A stretch of 64,000 nt of DNA, from positions 1,351,001-1,415,000 of the forward strand of contig CP046865.1 in the NCBI GenBank assembly GCA_039640505.1, given 5' to 3'. The notes beneath the pieces are model-generated. The model was not told the origin of the DNA. It did no database searches and saw only the letters and a list, made by a program, of their open reading frames with translations. The translations under genes and the position numbers were made by a program. The DNA comes from Rhodobacteraceae bacterium Araon29. GTDB lineage: Bacteria > Pseudomonadota > Alphaproteobacteria > Rhodobacterales > Rhodobacteraceae. Position 1 is the first letter of the stretch, and each line of letters begins with the position of its first letter. Positions 38,094 through 46,222 of the stretch are shown in pieces.

Positions 38094-39974
38094 ATGATAA
38101 AAGCAGAACTCCAACTATCATTTTTTACAGGCGTCGCTCTATTTTTGTTATCTTGGGGTTTAACTTTACAGGTTGGTAGATTTGTCGGATGGAATCTTGT
38201 TTTTACAGGTAATGTTGCTTCAATATTTTCTTTTGGTGCAATATCGATCTATTTTTTACGATTCTATCGATTTCCAAGAAATACTCGCTTTGGAAAGTCA
38301 TTACTAGCGGTTTTTCCGAAACCAATACTTTTACTAGCTTTAGCCCTTGCTGGCTTTCGCTTTTTTCACTTTTCTGAAAGCTCTGATGCTTTACAATACC
38401 TTATAGGCGCTGCACATCATTCAGGAAACTTTGCCTCAAAGCTGGGTTTTGATATGCCGGGCCATGTCGGAAGCAATATACTAAACCTTTATCACATCTC
38501 ACAAGTACTAGAATATCTTGCAGGCTATCTCTCGTACCTTACTAGCTACCATATCGTAACTGTATACTTTCACTTTTTTCCAGCAGTTATAGTTTTTTTA
38601 GCAGTGTTGAGTCTGTGCACATTATTTTCAACAATTGGATGCTCTCAGCGAGCAGCAACGCTTTATACTGTTGTTGTCGTTTGTTTGTTATTATTTAATT
38701 TTGGAGATGGATATTTTGGTGAATGGGCTATACGACGAACTGAAACACCAAGGGCCTGCTTCAATGCTTTTATCTTAAATATAATTTTGAGCTTAGTTTT
38801 TTTTGAATACTGTTTCAAAAAACAATTGTCTATCAAGAAGTTATTAATCCTAAGCTCGGGATTCTGCATGACTTCCCAAACGCTGCCATTTTTACTTTTT
38901 GCTGCTACAATTCTTATTTGGACGGCCGTTGTTTTGCAAAATTCGATAATGAGCGGAGCGTTGAAGTTTGGCAATGTTAAATTATTTGTCCCTGTGCTGT
39001 TTCCGGCCTTTATGCTCATACTTATTAGTCATTATTTTAATCAAGGAGATATTTATGAGTACCAATTGGAGGGTTGGGAAATCCGTGAATTGCCAAATTA
39101 TATGGATAATTTTGGTGCCCATTTGTCAAAGGTTTATGGTGAAAACAGGTTTCTTTTATACATTTTGGGCACAGGAATTTTTTTCCAAGCAATAATGATT
39201 TTAGGAGACATTATCTTTTCAAAAAAGAAAAATTTAGTTGGGTTATTTCTCTTTTTTTACGGTATTCTTTACGCTGCGTTATTTCTGAACCCTTACTCTT
39301 TCAATACAATTGATTTACTTTCCGCAAAGTCAGTGGTTTTTTTTCGGTTTTTCTATACTTTGTCGCCTCCTGTATATCTAATTTTAGCTATTGCAATTTA
39401 TTCTCATTTTCTCCGCAGTTTAAAGTTTCATTCAGTTACTCTTGCTCTTAGTGTGGTGGCTTTTTCATTTTTTGGTTTGGAAAATTTTATTAAATTAGTG
39501 AAAACCAACCAATTTAAAAAGGCTGAATTTGAGCAAGCACCTATAATTAGTTATGATTTGATTGAAAAAAATGTTGGAGAACATATTGCGGGAAAGACCT
39601 TGCTAGCCTTTCGGCAAACAGCTTTTAGACACGGAGTTTACTCACCTAATCTGACCCTTTTGGTAAGCAAAAACCAGTTTCTTCCACTCTATAGAACGGT
39701 TGAAGAAGCTAGAGTGCTAGATGCCGCACAGTTTGCTTTGGGCGGTAGTTGGAAGGTAAATAAAACGCACATTGACTCATTGGAACAAGTTTTTAAATCG
39801 CATTACCCAGATATTGTTGTTGCAAAAAATCCAAAATCAGAATTTGTAGACGTAGTATCTTTCATTATGGATAGCGACTATAAATTGCTTTTGCAGGTCG
39901 CTGATCAGTTACTTTTCGTAAGAAATTGCTTAACTAGGGGACAGTCTGGACAATGTCCAACTTCATCGTCTTAA
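38094..39974 (+). CDS. Large polytopic membrane protein, putative glycan transferase
   Basis: A 626-residue protein with about 12 hydrophobic helices in its first 460 residues and a soluble C-terminal domain of roughly 150. The layout resembles lipid-phosphate-sugar-dependent membrane glycosyltransferases such as GtrC-type O-antigen transferases and GT-C enzymes, but no conserved GT-C motif is recognised. An early loop with HHSGNFASKLGFDMPGHVG could face the periplasm. It is divergent from the radical SAM operon, with a 132-base shared promoter region. It is very A+T-rich. Confidence 0.6.
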   Translation: MIKAELQLSFFTGVALFLLSWGLTLQVGRFVGWNLVFTGNVASIFSFGAISIYFLRFYRFPRNTRFGKSLLAVFPKPILLLALALAGFRFFHFSESSDALQYLIGAAHHSGNFASKLGFDMPGHVGSNILNLYHISQVLEYLAGYLSYLTSYHIVTVYFHFFPAVIVFLAVLSLCTLFSTIGCSQRAATLYTVVVVCLLLFNFGDGYFGEWAIRRTETPRACFNAFILNIILSLVFFEYCFKKQLSIKKLLILSSGFCMTSQTLPFLLFAATILIWTAVVLQNSIMSGALKFGNVKLFVPVLFPAFMLILISHYFNQGDIYEYQLEGWEIRELPNYMDNFGAHLSKVYGENRFLLYILGTGIFFQAIMILGDIIFSKKKNLVGLFLFFYGILYAALFLNPYSFNTIDLLSAKSVVFFRFFYTLSPPVYLILAIAIYSHFLRSLKFHSVTLALSVVAFSFFGLENFIKLVKTNQFKKAEFEQAPIISYDLIEKNVGEHIAGKTLLAFRQTAFRHGVYSPNLTLLVSKNQFLPLYRTVEEARVLDAAQFALGGSWKVNKTHIDSLEQVFKSHYPDIVVAKNPKSEFVDVVSFIMDSDYKLLLQVADQLLFVRNCLTRGQSGQCPTSSS

Positions 39975-40533
39975 TTGTTTGACAACAAAAGCTGTGGAAC
40001 AGAATTGTTGATTTTAATAAGGAGGATTCCTGGTTCATCGTAACCTGTCTGGAGTGAAGATAAACAAGAGACCCGTTGGTAGCAAAGATGTTGGAGATAA
40101 ATTTGTAAAGAACATTCATGGTAATATTGATTGGAAATAGACTGTCCAGGAAAAAAGCTCCTATTTTTTGCAGCTAAGGACCATTTTTTAAAAAGATACC
40201 TCGCTAATCTATTGATAATAAACAGCCTTAGTTAATTTAGGCTGAATCCTCGGTGCACCGAACTTTCAAGCTAACTTAATGAAATTCCCTCAAGTTTAGT
40301 CATTAAGGGAAGCCGTAGTATCACATATTTTAAAAGAATTTGTTTCTTAGGGAACATAACCGTCCGGTGAACCCGCTCTAGCGGTGCTTTAGAGTGTCGG
40401 ATAATGTCCACCATTGTTAGTGGACATCTTGAGGTACTCTAAGGCTGGGAAAAAGGGCAGAAGAAGGGGCTTTGATTTGATGAAGAGAAGCGTTCGATTT
40501 GTGGGCAGGCGCTTTTGAAACCACAACGTAGGA
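39975..40533. other. Gene-poor segment with inverted repeats
   Basis: No convincing gene. A 36-codon reading frame ends at 40140 behind AAGGAGG (40019-40025) but has only a CTG or later GTG start. An inverted repeat with 8-bp arms (ATGTCCAC / GTGGACAT) lies at 40404-40427. The segment adjoins the transposase remnant and may hold its decayed end. Confidence 0.5.
40404..40427. repeat. Inverted repeat with 8-bp arms
   Basis: ATGTCCAC, an 8-base loop, and GTGGACAT. It lies about 107 bases beyond the transposase remnant. No function is assigned; it may be a decayed end structure or a terminator stem. Confidence 0.55.
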
Positions 40534-40833
40534 TCAACGTTTATCTGTAACTATTTCATTCGGTGATCCATACCTGCGCATAGCTTTTTTCATGAACTTT
40601 AGTGCCGTGTTCTTATCCCTCTTTTGGGTGACATAGCTTTCTAAGTTTTCGCCCTCGTGATCAACAACGGCGTGTCATAGGTAATATCGCTCTTCATTTA
40701 TCTTTATAAAGACTTCATCAAGGTGCCACTTCCAGCGAATAGACTGCATGCCGAATGCCGTTCGGTTTTTGATCTCGCTTGCGAACTTAGGGCCAAACCG
40801 GTGCCACCAGATATTAATACAACATTCGGCTAA
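40534..40833 (-). pseudogene. IS6-family transposase remnant
   Basis: Reverse-strand translation in a single frame gives WWHRFGPKFASEIKNRTAFG, then RWKWHLDEVFIKINEERYYL, a TGA at 40675-40677, and HAVVDHEGENLESYVTQKRD continuing to PNEIVTDKR. These match the IS6/IS26-type DDE transposase core around its first and second catalytic Asp residues. The TGA replaces a TGG tryptophan usual at that place (YYLW). The N-terminal helix-turn-helix is shortened and the part with the catalytic Glu is missing. It is a dead insertion-sequence fragment inside the element's cargo. Confidence 0.85.
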
Positions 40834-40844
40834 AAAAGAATTTA

Positions 40845-41246
40845 TCAGCCTAAGTTATTTAATTTATTCCTTCTTAAAATTAGTAGTGCGATATTCCTAC
40901 CAATTCGCAAAATTGGGTAAATCCACTTTGCCCTAGTCGGCGATCGGAAAACCCACGCATTGACCTTATTAAACAGATCGCTTTGTGAAGACATTAAAGA
41001 AAGTATATGCATACTTTCATCTCCATGAAAGTAAATATGATTGATTTTCAAAACTATTCCCGAATCCAGATCTAAAGGGATTCTTGATATTTCTTCGATT
41101 AAAGCACCGCCCTCTCTGGCGTTCAATAAATGAATGTTCGAAAAAGATTTTTGTAATTTTATCAACTTTATATAGGCGCTACAAAATGGGCAGTCGCCAT
41201 CATATACTATCCAGAGTTCATTCACAGGATTTGTTGTATCAAACAT
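40845..41246 (-). CDS. DCC family thiol-disulfide oxidoreductase (DUF393)
   Basis: A 133-residue thioredoxin-like protein of the DCC/DUF393 family. The signature YDGDCPFC gives D16, C19 and C22 as the redox site. The rest matches the family (ILRIGRNIALLILRR at the C terminus). It starts 8 bases before the end of the HTTM-like gene, so the two are translationally coupled; pairing of DCC and HTTM/VKGC-like membrane proteins is a known pattern. The transposase remnant lies just downstream. Confidence 0.88.
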   Translation of the reverse strand: MFDTTNPVNELWIVYDGDCPFCSAYIKLIKLQKSFSNIHLLNAREGGALIEEISRIPLDLDSGIVLKINHIYFHGDESMHILSLMSSQSDLFNKVNAWVFRSPTRAKWIYPILRIGRNIALLILRRNKLNNLG

Positions 41247-42873
41247 CTGTGACCTCCACTTCTATTGATCCGCTAAGGACATTTTTTTCTTCAATCACCC
41301 CATTTATGACTGACAAACAAACAGAATCTACGTGGTAAGAGTACCTCACTATTTTTCGCTTATCCAGTTCAAAAAAATCATTAAATGACGCCAAATTTGA
41401 CCACATGTGATGTGGGTATAGATCGTAGTTCCATATTCCATCTTCATTTATTTTTTCTAACACATAACGATGGTGATTTTTAATAAAATTATTCATTCGT
41501 TCTGTATTTTTTTTATTTGCTAGCTTAGACCTCTCAGAGGTTGGCAAAGTACAACTTTCGGCAAGAAGCATTGTATCTCGCTTTTGCGTATTAGCTAAGG
41601 TACTTGTTTCAAAATGACCTTCGAAAGGTCGTGCTATGCCTTGCTGTGCAGCCGTGAGTGAAAAGCTTCCGAAATAATTTGATGGTACTATAAAAGATGA
41701 TCCATCAGCTGTATGAGCTTTAAAATGCGCTTTGTTGAATGCCCGAGTTTCAAACCAACCCAAGGTAGCAATAGAAAAAGCTAGTGGAGAAAAGACTACA
41801 AGCAAAGCGCCAATCAAAACCAAAGGAACACCTAACGCAGTAGTTTTTAAGTACCTAAGTCCCAGTATTATTGTGGTATTTAACCAAATCCATTTCCAAA
41901 AAAATATCCCTGATAGGAGGAAGATAATAACGTGTTGTAGATCATAGGCTATCGTAATCAGCTTTATCCAATTAATTTTGAATACGCAAAACACGCAAAG
42001 TAATTGCAAAATTACAGTAGTGAAATTAATGACGACTATATTGTTTTCCAAGAACGGATATATGTTTACAAAAAAATTTCCCCCGAACGTTATCGGTAAT
42101 TGCCCCACTACGTGAGTCGTCACCGTCAAGAATTGCGTTTGGCTTTCAATGATCCAGCTGAACGGGTCATCACCCAACCTCAACTTTTTAATTCCTGAGT
42201 GCAGATAATTTCCCATGTGCGTGCATACCGCGAAATATGCAATTATATCCAATTTTGACAATTGGCATTGCCCAACTTTTTCTTCATCTGTTTTTTCAAA
42301 AAAACGTCCAAACAAATTTCTCTGGATTCCCTTTTTGAGCCTTAGAGCCAGTGCAACGAATTGAACAAATAGAAAGCCTGATACTAGCAACAAACCAAAT
42401 TCTAAAATTGTAAGGTAGTCAGTAGTAGATAAGTGAACTCCTGACATGTTCCAAAGTTGGATTTTTTGCCAGTGAATTTGGCAAATAGGAACAAGCAATA
42501 ATGTTGGGCGCCAAAAAGCTCCCAAGCACATAAAAACTGAAAGCGTGGGATATAGCTTAAAACTCAGCCAATTTCTTCCTTCTTGATTGACAATATCAGA
42601 TGGTAGAGTTGGGTAAGCAGCCAATATATAAAACAAACATATCAAAACCATGGAGTAGAACAAAAACCTGAAGAATTTCGTGCTGGGTTGCAGTTTAAAA
42701 TATGATCCCAAAAGTCCTACAACTACAGCATCAATCAAGTATGCATTGTTTAACAAAAAGTAATCGCGAAGAAAAATAAATGTTACCAAAGTGCCAAAAA
42801 GCAAGAAAATATGCCTACAGAAATCATTCAATAGGCCCCGCCTGTCTCTTTTTTCACCTAAAATTGATAACAT
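41239..42873 (-). CDS. HTTM/VKGC-like polytopic membrane protein
   Basis: A 544-residue protein with about 10 membrane helices in its first 400 residues and a polar C-terminal tail of about 150. The helix with YFAVCTHMGNYLHSGIKKL resembles the conserved HTTM (vitamin-K gamma-carboxylase-like) helix with its SGxxKL end. The coupled DCC gene supports this. The physiological reaction of bacterial HTTM proteins is poorly known. The match is by pattern and context, so other membrane families are possible. A+T-rich. Confidence 0.6.
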   Translation of the reverse strand: MLSILGEKRDRRGLLNDFCRHIFLLFGTLVTFIFLRDYFLLNNAYLIDAVVVGLLGSYFKLQPSTKFFRFLFYSMVLICLFYILAAYPTLPSDIVNQEGRNWLSFKLYPTLSVFMCLGAFWRPTLLLVPICQIHWQKIQLWNMSGVHLSTTDYLTILEFGLLLVSGFLFVQFVALALRLKKGIQRNLFGRFFEKTDEEKVGQCQLSKLDIIAYFAVCTHMGNYLHSGIKKLRLGDDPFSWIIESQTQFLTVTTHVVGQLPITFGGNFFVNIYPFLENNIVVINFTTVILQLLCVFCVFKINWIKLITIAYDLQHVIIFLLSGIFFWKWIWLNTTIILGLRYLKTTALGVPLVLIGALLVVFSPLAFSIATLGWFETRAFNKAHFKAHTADGSSFIVPSNYFGSFSLTAAQQGIARPFEGHFETSTLANTQKRDTMLLAESCTLPTSERSKLANKKNTERMNNFIKNHHRYVLEKINEDGIWNYDLYPHHMWSNLASFNDFFELDKRKIVRYSYHVDSVCLSVINGVIEEKNVLSGSIEVEVTDV

Positions 42874-43843
42874 TTGCTGATTAGTTCCTTTTTGACAAAT
42901 TTGAACGTATTATTCATCCATCTAGAAATTAGTTTTTATCAGTTCCTAGCGCTGGTGAAATCCACAGGTTGATATAATTGAAAATCGCATTTCAAACTCC
43001 TTGCTTTCAAATCCTTAAACAAACCAACTTACTTTAAGGCCGCTAAAGACTGGATCAATTTAACATTTTGCTGTCCCCCAAAAGTGACCAACCTGTTAAA
43101 AGATATGCAAAAGACGAATACTCCTATCATGCTCCGTTCAATCTGATCCTAAGATAACTAAAGACGAGAATATTCAAAGGTAATTCTAAAATCCTTTCCT
43201 TTTCTAGTATAACAATAATTACAACCATATATAGTTCAAAGTAGATTATTAGTAGACAAAAATGAAAAATATCAGACAGAAAACAATACTACACAGCATT
43301 ACTTGGGTGGTAATCTCGTGGACTTGGGCGATTAACAGCCACATCCACAAAGCTGACTTCAAAGCGTACTAAAGTGAATGGATGCAGCAGTAGAAAACCA
43401 GACTTGGCAAGTGAGTCACCGTGGACCACTTTTGGGACCACTTGGTCAATTTTTGCGGGAAAGTGTCAGGATTAGACTGCCGGGCGACTTAATTCACAGC
43501 CTCCTTCGCCAAGCATTCTAAATAATGCTGCTAGATCCAGAAATTCTACTGAAAAGTGGTGCATAAAATGGGGGATAGACAATTAATTGAAAAGGTTTGG
43601 ACATCTTTCTAGTGGTGTGAAAGCGTGGCATGTAGGAGGACATGGCGCAGGGTCGCGCGCGTGTGTGGGATTAGAGGCTTAAAATTTAGTAAAATTAGGA
43701 ACATAGCCCAATAAAAATATATAAAATGGATGATGGTCCAAGTAGTGCCATTGCGAGTTACCTTTTTCCAAACACAATATCGCAATTAATATGGTTAATT
43801 GCTCGTAGATTGAATTATGTGTCTGAAAGATAAAAGTCCACTA
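42874..43843. other. Gene-poor right arm of the element
   Basis: About 970 bases with no convincing gene. A 36-codon ATG frame at 43262-43372 has a hydrophobic middle but no ribosome site. Stretches near 43075-43090 and 43420-43440 share a weak inverted CCAAAAGTG/CACTTTTGG motif, possibly decayed insertion-sequence ends. The promoter of the HTTM-like gene should be at the left edge. Confidence 0.5.
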
Positions 43844-43868
43844 TTTGTGGGGGCGAATGTGGGGGCTA
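43844..43868 (+). repeat. Right internal 25-bp repeat (likely arm site)
   Basis: Matches 26863-26887 at 24 of 25 bases, same orientation, with two GTGGGGGC units. It lies 50 bases left of the right attachment repeat. No integrase follows here, so this is not simply an integrase start region. It supports a recombinase-binding role. Confidence 0.7.
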
Positions 43869-43918
43869 GAAAATATTTAATTTTATAGGTTATTGAAAAT
43901 AATAGATTTATTGTGTGA

Positions 43919-43935
43919 TTATGGCGGAGGAGGTG
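43919..43935. repeat. Right attachment repeat (within tRNA-Ser 3' end)
   Basis: TTATGGCGGAGGAGGTG, identical to 26728-26744. Bases 43922-43935 are the 3' end of the intact tRNA-Ser gene. Confidence 0.9.
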
Positions 43936-44011
43936 GGATTCGAACCCACGGTAGACTTTCACCTACGTCGGTTTTCAAGACCGGTGCATTCAACCACTCT
44001 GCCACTCCTCC
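43922..44011 (-). tRNA. tRNA-Ser(UGA)
   Basis: A 90-base serine tRNA with encoded CCA. The acceptor stem GGAGGAG/CTCCTCC is perfect, the T-arm is GTGGG/CCCAC with TTCGAAT loop, and a long variable arm (GTAG...CTAC) marks class II. The anticodon loop CTTGAAA holds UGA at 43975-43977. The outermost anticodon-stem pair (27-43) is C-A rather than C-G. Its 3' end is the integration target of the adjoining element. Confidence 0.95.
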
Positions 44012-44211
44012 GACGCCGACCGTCTAACCGCTCATTAATGATTCTTAAAGAGCAAAGATCAGAAAGATTCTGAAAACATGGTCTGCTTGCGCTTTTCTTA
44101 CAGAATTAAAATCGCTAAGCTCTGCGCTAAAGGCTTGGTGCATTGGATCATCGCGAATAAAAAGAAATGTACAAATCGCATGATTTAAAGAAGCATTGAA
44201 AAGGGCATAGG

Positions 44212-45048
44212 ATGAACAGCGGGTTAAAGATAGCAGTTTTTCAATATGGCATGAATGCAAAGCGGCATGCCAAGCGCATGGCAACCGAACGGGCATCCCT
44301 TAGTGTAACTTTAGTATTGTCATTTGCATTTTTTTTAATGGGTTGCACGGCTGAAGAGAATCTTTCTCAAATTTCCTTGAGTGGTGAAGGTCTGGCTGCA
44401 GTTTCACCCTCTTCAAGCAAGGTGATTGAACGCGATATTGAGGCTCCAGAGGTTTTTCAATTGACAGGTTTGGGCGTTTGGGACGGGCGCCCCTCACTTG
44501 GTGGGGTTTGGGTTGCCCATCTATCAGCGCCATCAGCAGAAAGGGTGATTGTGCGCAACGGTAAGAGTGGTAAGTTTGTCATTGGTGCCTTGTTTCGCCG
44601 TAATGATGTAAAAGACGGCGTACCCTTTCAAATATCGGCAGCCGCAGCTCAAGCTTTTGGAGTTTCATCTGGTCAACAGATCAAACTCAATGTCACAGCA
44701 CTGCGACCGCACAATGTAAAAGCCCATGGTTCCAGGAGTGGGCAAATTGCTCAAAATGATGTCATTGCAACTGCCGCTTTGGACAAGGCTGAGGTGACAG
44801 GTTCTGAGATGCGGCTCAGGAAGCCATTTATTCAGCTTGGCCTTTTTAATGTAGAGCAAAACGCCAAAAATACAGCCACTAAAATGCGTCAAGTGGGGAT
44901 CGTTCCCTTGATCAAGGAACAATTCAAAGACAGCAAACCGTTTTGGCGTGTTGTTATTGGTCCCGCAAATTCGCTTGAAGAAAGGGAACTTTTGCTTAAA
45001 ACGGTCAAGTCAGTAGGATTTCAGGATGCCTATGCTGTTACTCATTAG
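44212..45048 (+). CDS. SPOR-domain lipoprotein
   Basis: A 278-residue envelope lipoprotein. The signal ends FFLMGC with the lipidated Cys at residue 45; the N-terminal region is long, so translation might instead begin at M14 or M23, although AAAAGGG lies well placed for 44212. The middle part (GVWVAHLSAPSAERVIV) is of unknown fold, RlpA-like in position. The C-terminal SPOR domain (about 202-278) binds denuded peptidoglycan at division sites. Its end overlaps the dacC start, tying it to cell wall remodelling. Confidence 0.85.
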   Translation: MNSGLKIAVFQYGMNAKRHAKRMATERASLSVTLVLSFAFFLMGCTAEENLSQISLSGEGLAAVSPSSSKVIERDIEAPEVFQLTGLGVWDGRPSLGGVWVAHLSAPSAERVIVRNGKSGKFVIGALFRRNDVKDGVPFQISAAAAQAFGVSSGQQIKLNVTALRPHNVKAHGSRSGQIAQNDVIATAALDKAEVTGSEMRLRKPFIQLGLFNVEQNAKNTATKMRQVGIVPLIKEQFKDSKPFWRVVIGPANSLEERELLLKTVKSVGFQDAYAVTH

Positions 45049-46222
45049 TCATTATCGTAGTTTCCTAGCTACAAGTATTGCTTCCTCTTTGTTGGCGCTG
45101 TGTTTGGCCGGCTCTGCAGCAGCAATTGAAACAAGAGCTAAAACTGCATTTATTATTGATTATTCCACTGGAATGGTTTTGCTGGAGAAAAATGCTGATC
45201 TACCCGTACCTCCCGCCTCAATGTCTAAACTGATGACGCTTTATGTGGCATTTGAATTTATTCGCTCTGGTAAATTGAGTCTGACAGAAACTCTCAGGGT
45301 CTCTCAACACGCAGCCAATTACGGCGGATCGACAATGTTCCTAGACACCTCTGACCGTGTTACGGTTGAAGATCTTTTACGCGGTATTATAGTTTTGTCT
45401 GGCAATGATGCCTGTGCAGTAATTGCAGAAGCTTTATCGCCTGACGGCACCGAAGCCGGCTTTGCACGAATAATGACCGAACGGGCAAAGCAAATTGGCC
45501 TTTTGAGTTCAAACTTTGAAAATTCAAATGGTTGGCCGGCGGAAGGCCATTTGATGAGTATGCATGATTTAGCCTTATTAGCTGGGCTATTAATTTCTGA
45601 ATTTCCTGAGTTTTATCCCATGTTTTCTGAAGTCCAATTTGAATTTGATGGTCGTGCACCAGCCAATACAAGAAATCGTAACCCTTTGCTTGGATTGGGA
45701 ATTGGCGCAGATGGGTTAAAAACTGGGCATACAAGCGAGGCTGGATATGGTTTGGTCGGTTCGGCAAAACAAGGAGACCGGCGGATTGTTTTTGCGCTCT
45801 CCGGTATGTCATCAGTTCAAGAGCGAGCTGAAGAAGCAGAGGCAGCGGTTAATTGGGCATTTCGCCAGTTCACGCAAAAAAAGTATGGCTCTGAAGGTAG
45901 TCGAATTGCCGAAGTTTCTCTTTGGAATGGCTCACACCGCAGTGTTGGAGTAGTTTTGGAACGCGACCTGGAGATTTTAGTCCCAGTGCTAGGCGATGAA
46001 CAGGTTTTGTTTGAATTAGAATATAAAAAACCTTTCCCAGCGCCCGTTAAAAAAGGCCAGAAAATTGCCGTTTTGAAAGTCCAGCCTAAGGGGTTACCAG
46101 AAACAACGGTACCGCTTTTGGCAGAACAAGATATCCCAATAGGTGGTTTTTTTGCGCGCTTGTCGACAGCAGCTAAAACCTTGCTGCGCAGAGTTGGCGC
46201 CAAGCCAGAGGGCACGTTTTGA
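45026..46222 (+). CDS. dacC: D-alanyl-D-alanine carboxypeptidase (PBP5/6 type)
   Basis: Low-molecular-mass penicillin-binding protein, 398 residues, trimming the terminal D-Ala from peptidoglycan peptides in the periplasm. A signal peptide (to about residue 33) is followed by the three active-site motifs: SxxK at S65-K68 (SMSK), SGN at 125-127 and KTG at 232-234. The C-terminal PBP5_C beta domain and a terminal amphipathic stretch anchor it. The gene overlaps the SPOR lipoprotein gene by 23 bases and tmk by 4. Confidence 0.95.
   Translation: MPMLLLISHYRSFLATSIASSLLALCLAGSAAAIETRAKTAFIIDYSTGMVLLEKNADLPVPPASMSKLMTLYVAFEFIRSGKLSLTETLRVSQHAANYGGSTMFLDTSDRVTVEDLLRGIIVLSGNDACAVIAEALSPDGTEAGFARIMTERAKQIGLLSSNFENSNGWPAEGHLMSMHDLALLAGLLISEFPEFYPMFSEVQFEFDGRAPANTRNRNPLLGLGIGADGLKTGHTSEAGYGLVGSAKQGDRRIVFALSGMSSVQERAEEAEAAVNWAFRQFTQKKYGSEGSRIAEVSLWNGSHRSVGVVLERDLEILVPVLGDEQVLFELEYKKPFPAPVKKGQKIAVLKVQPKGLPETTVPLLAEQDIPIGGFFARLSTAAKTLLRRVGAKPEGTF

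Larger units (their letters stand above)
26728..43935. mobile_element. Integrative element in tRNA-Ser(UGA), about 17.2 kb
   Basis: A tRNA-targeted integrative element. Seen directly: a 17-bp direct repeat at both ends that matches the 3' end of tRNA-Ser; a tyrosine integrase just inside the left end; an AlpA-type regulator; a primase-like gene plus an SF3 helicase; and a 25-bp repeat flanking the would-be attP. There are no capsid, portal, terminase, tail or conjugation genes. Composition is mosaic: G+C-rich core at 28.8-32.3 kb, A+T-rich cargo at 32.4-43.9 kb. This fits a P4-like satellite or a self-replicating integrative island. The cargo is a surface-glycan modification set plus an IS6 remnant and a DCC/HTTM-like pair. 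Confidence 0.9.

Noticed and set aside
43262..43372. 36-residue hydrophobic ORF in the right arm of the element
   Set aside because: No ribosome site and no recognisable family; kept only as a note in the gap description.
43075..43440. Insertion-sequence ends in the right arm
   Set aside because: The CCAAAAGTG/CACTTTTGG similarity is short and no transposase fragment could be translated between the copies.
43844..43868. Second G-rich repeat read as the remnant of another integrase start
   Set aside because: The following 50 bases contain no integrase-like coding sequence and run straight into the attachment site.
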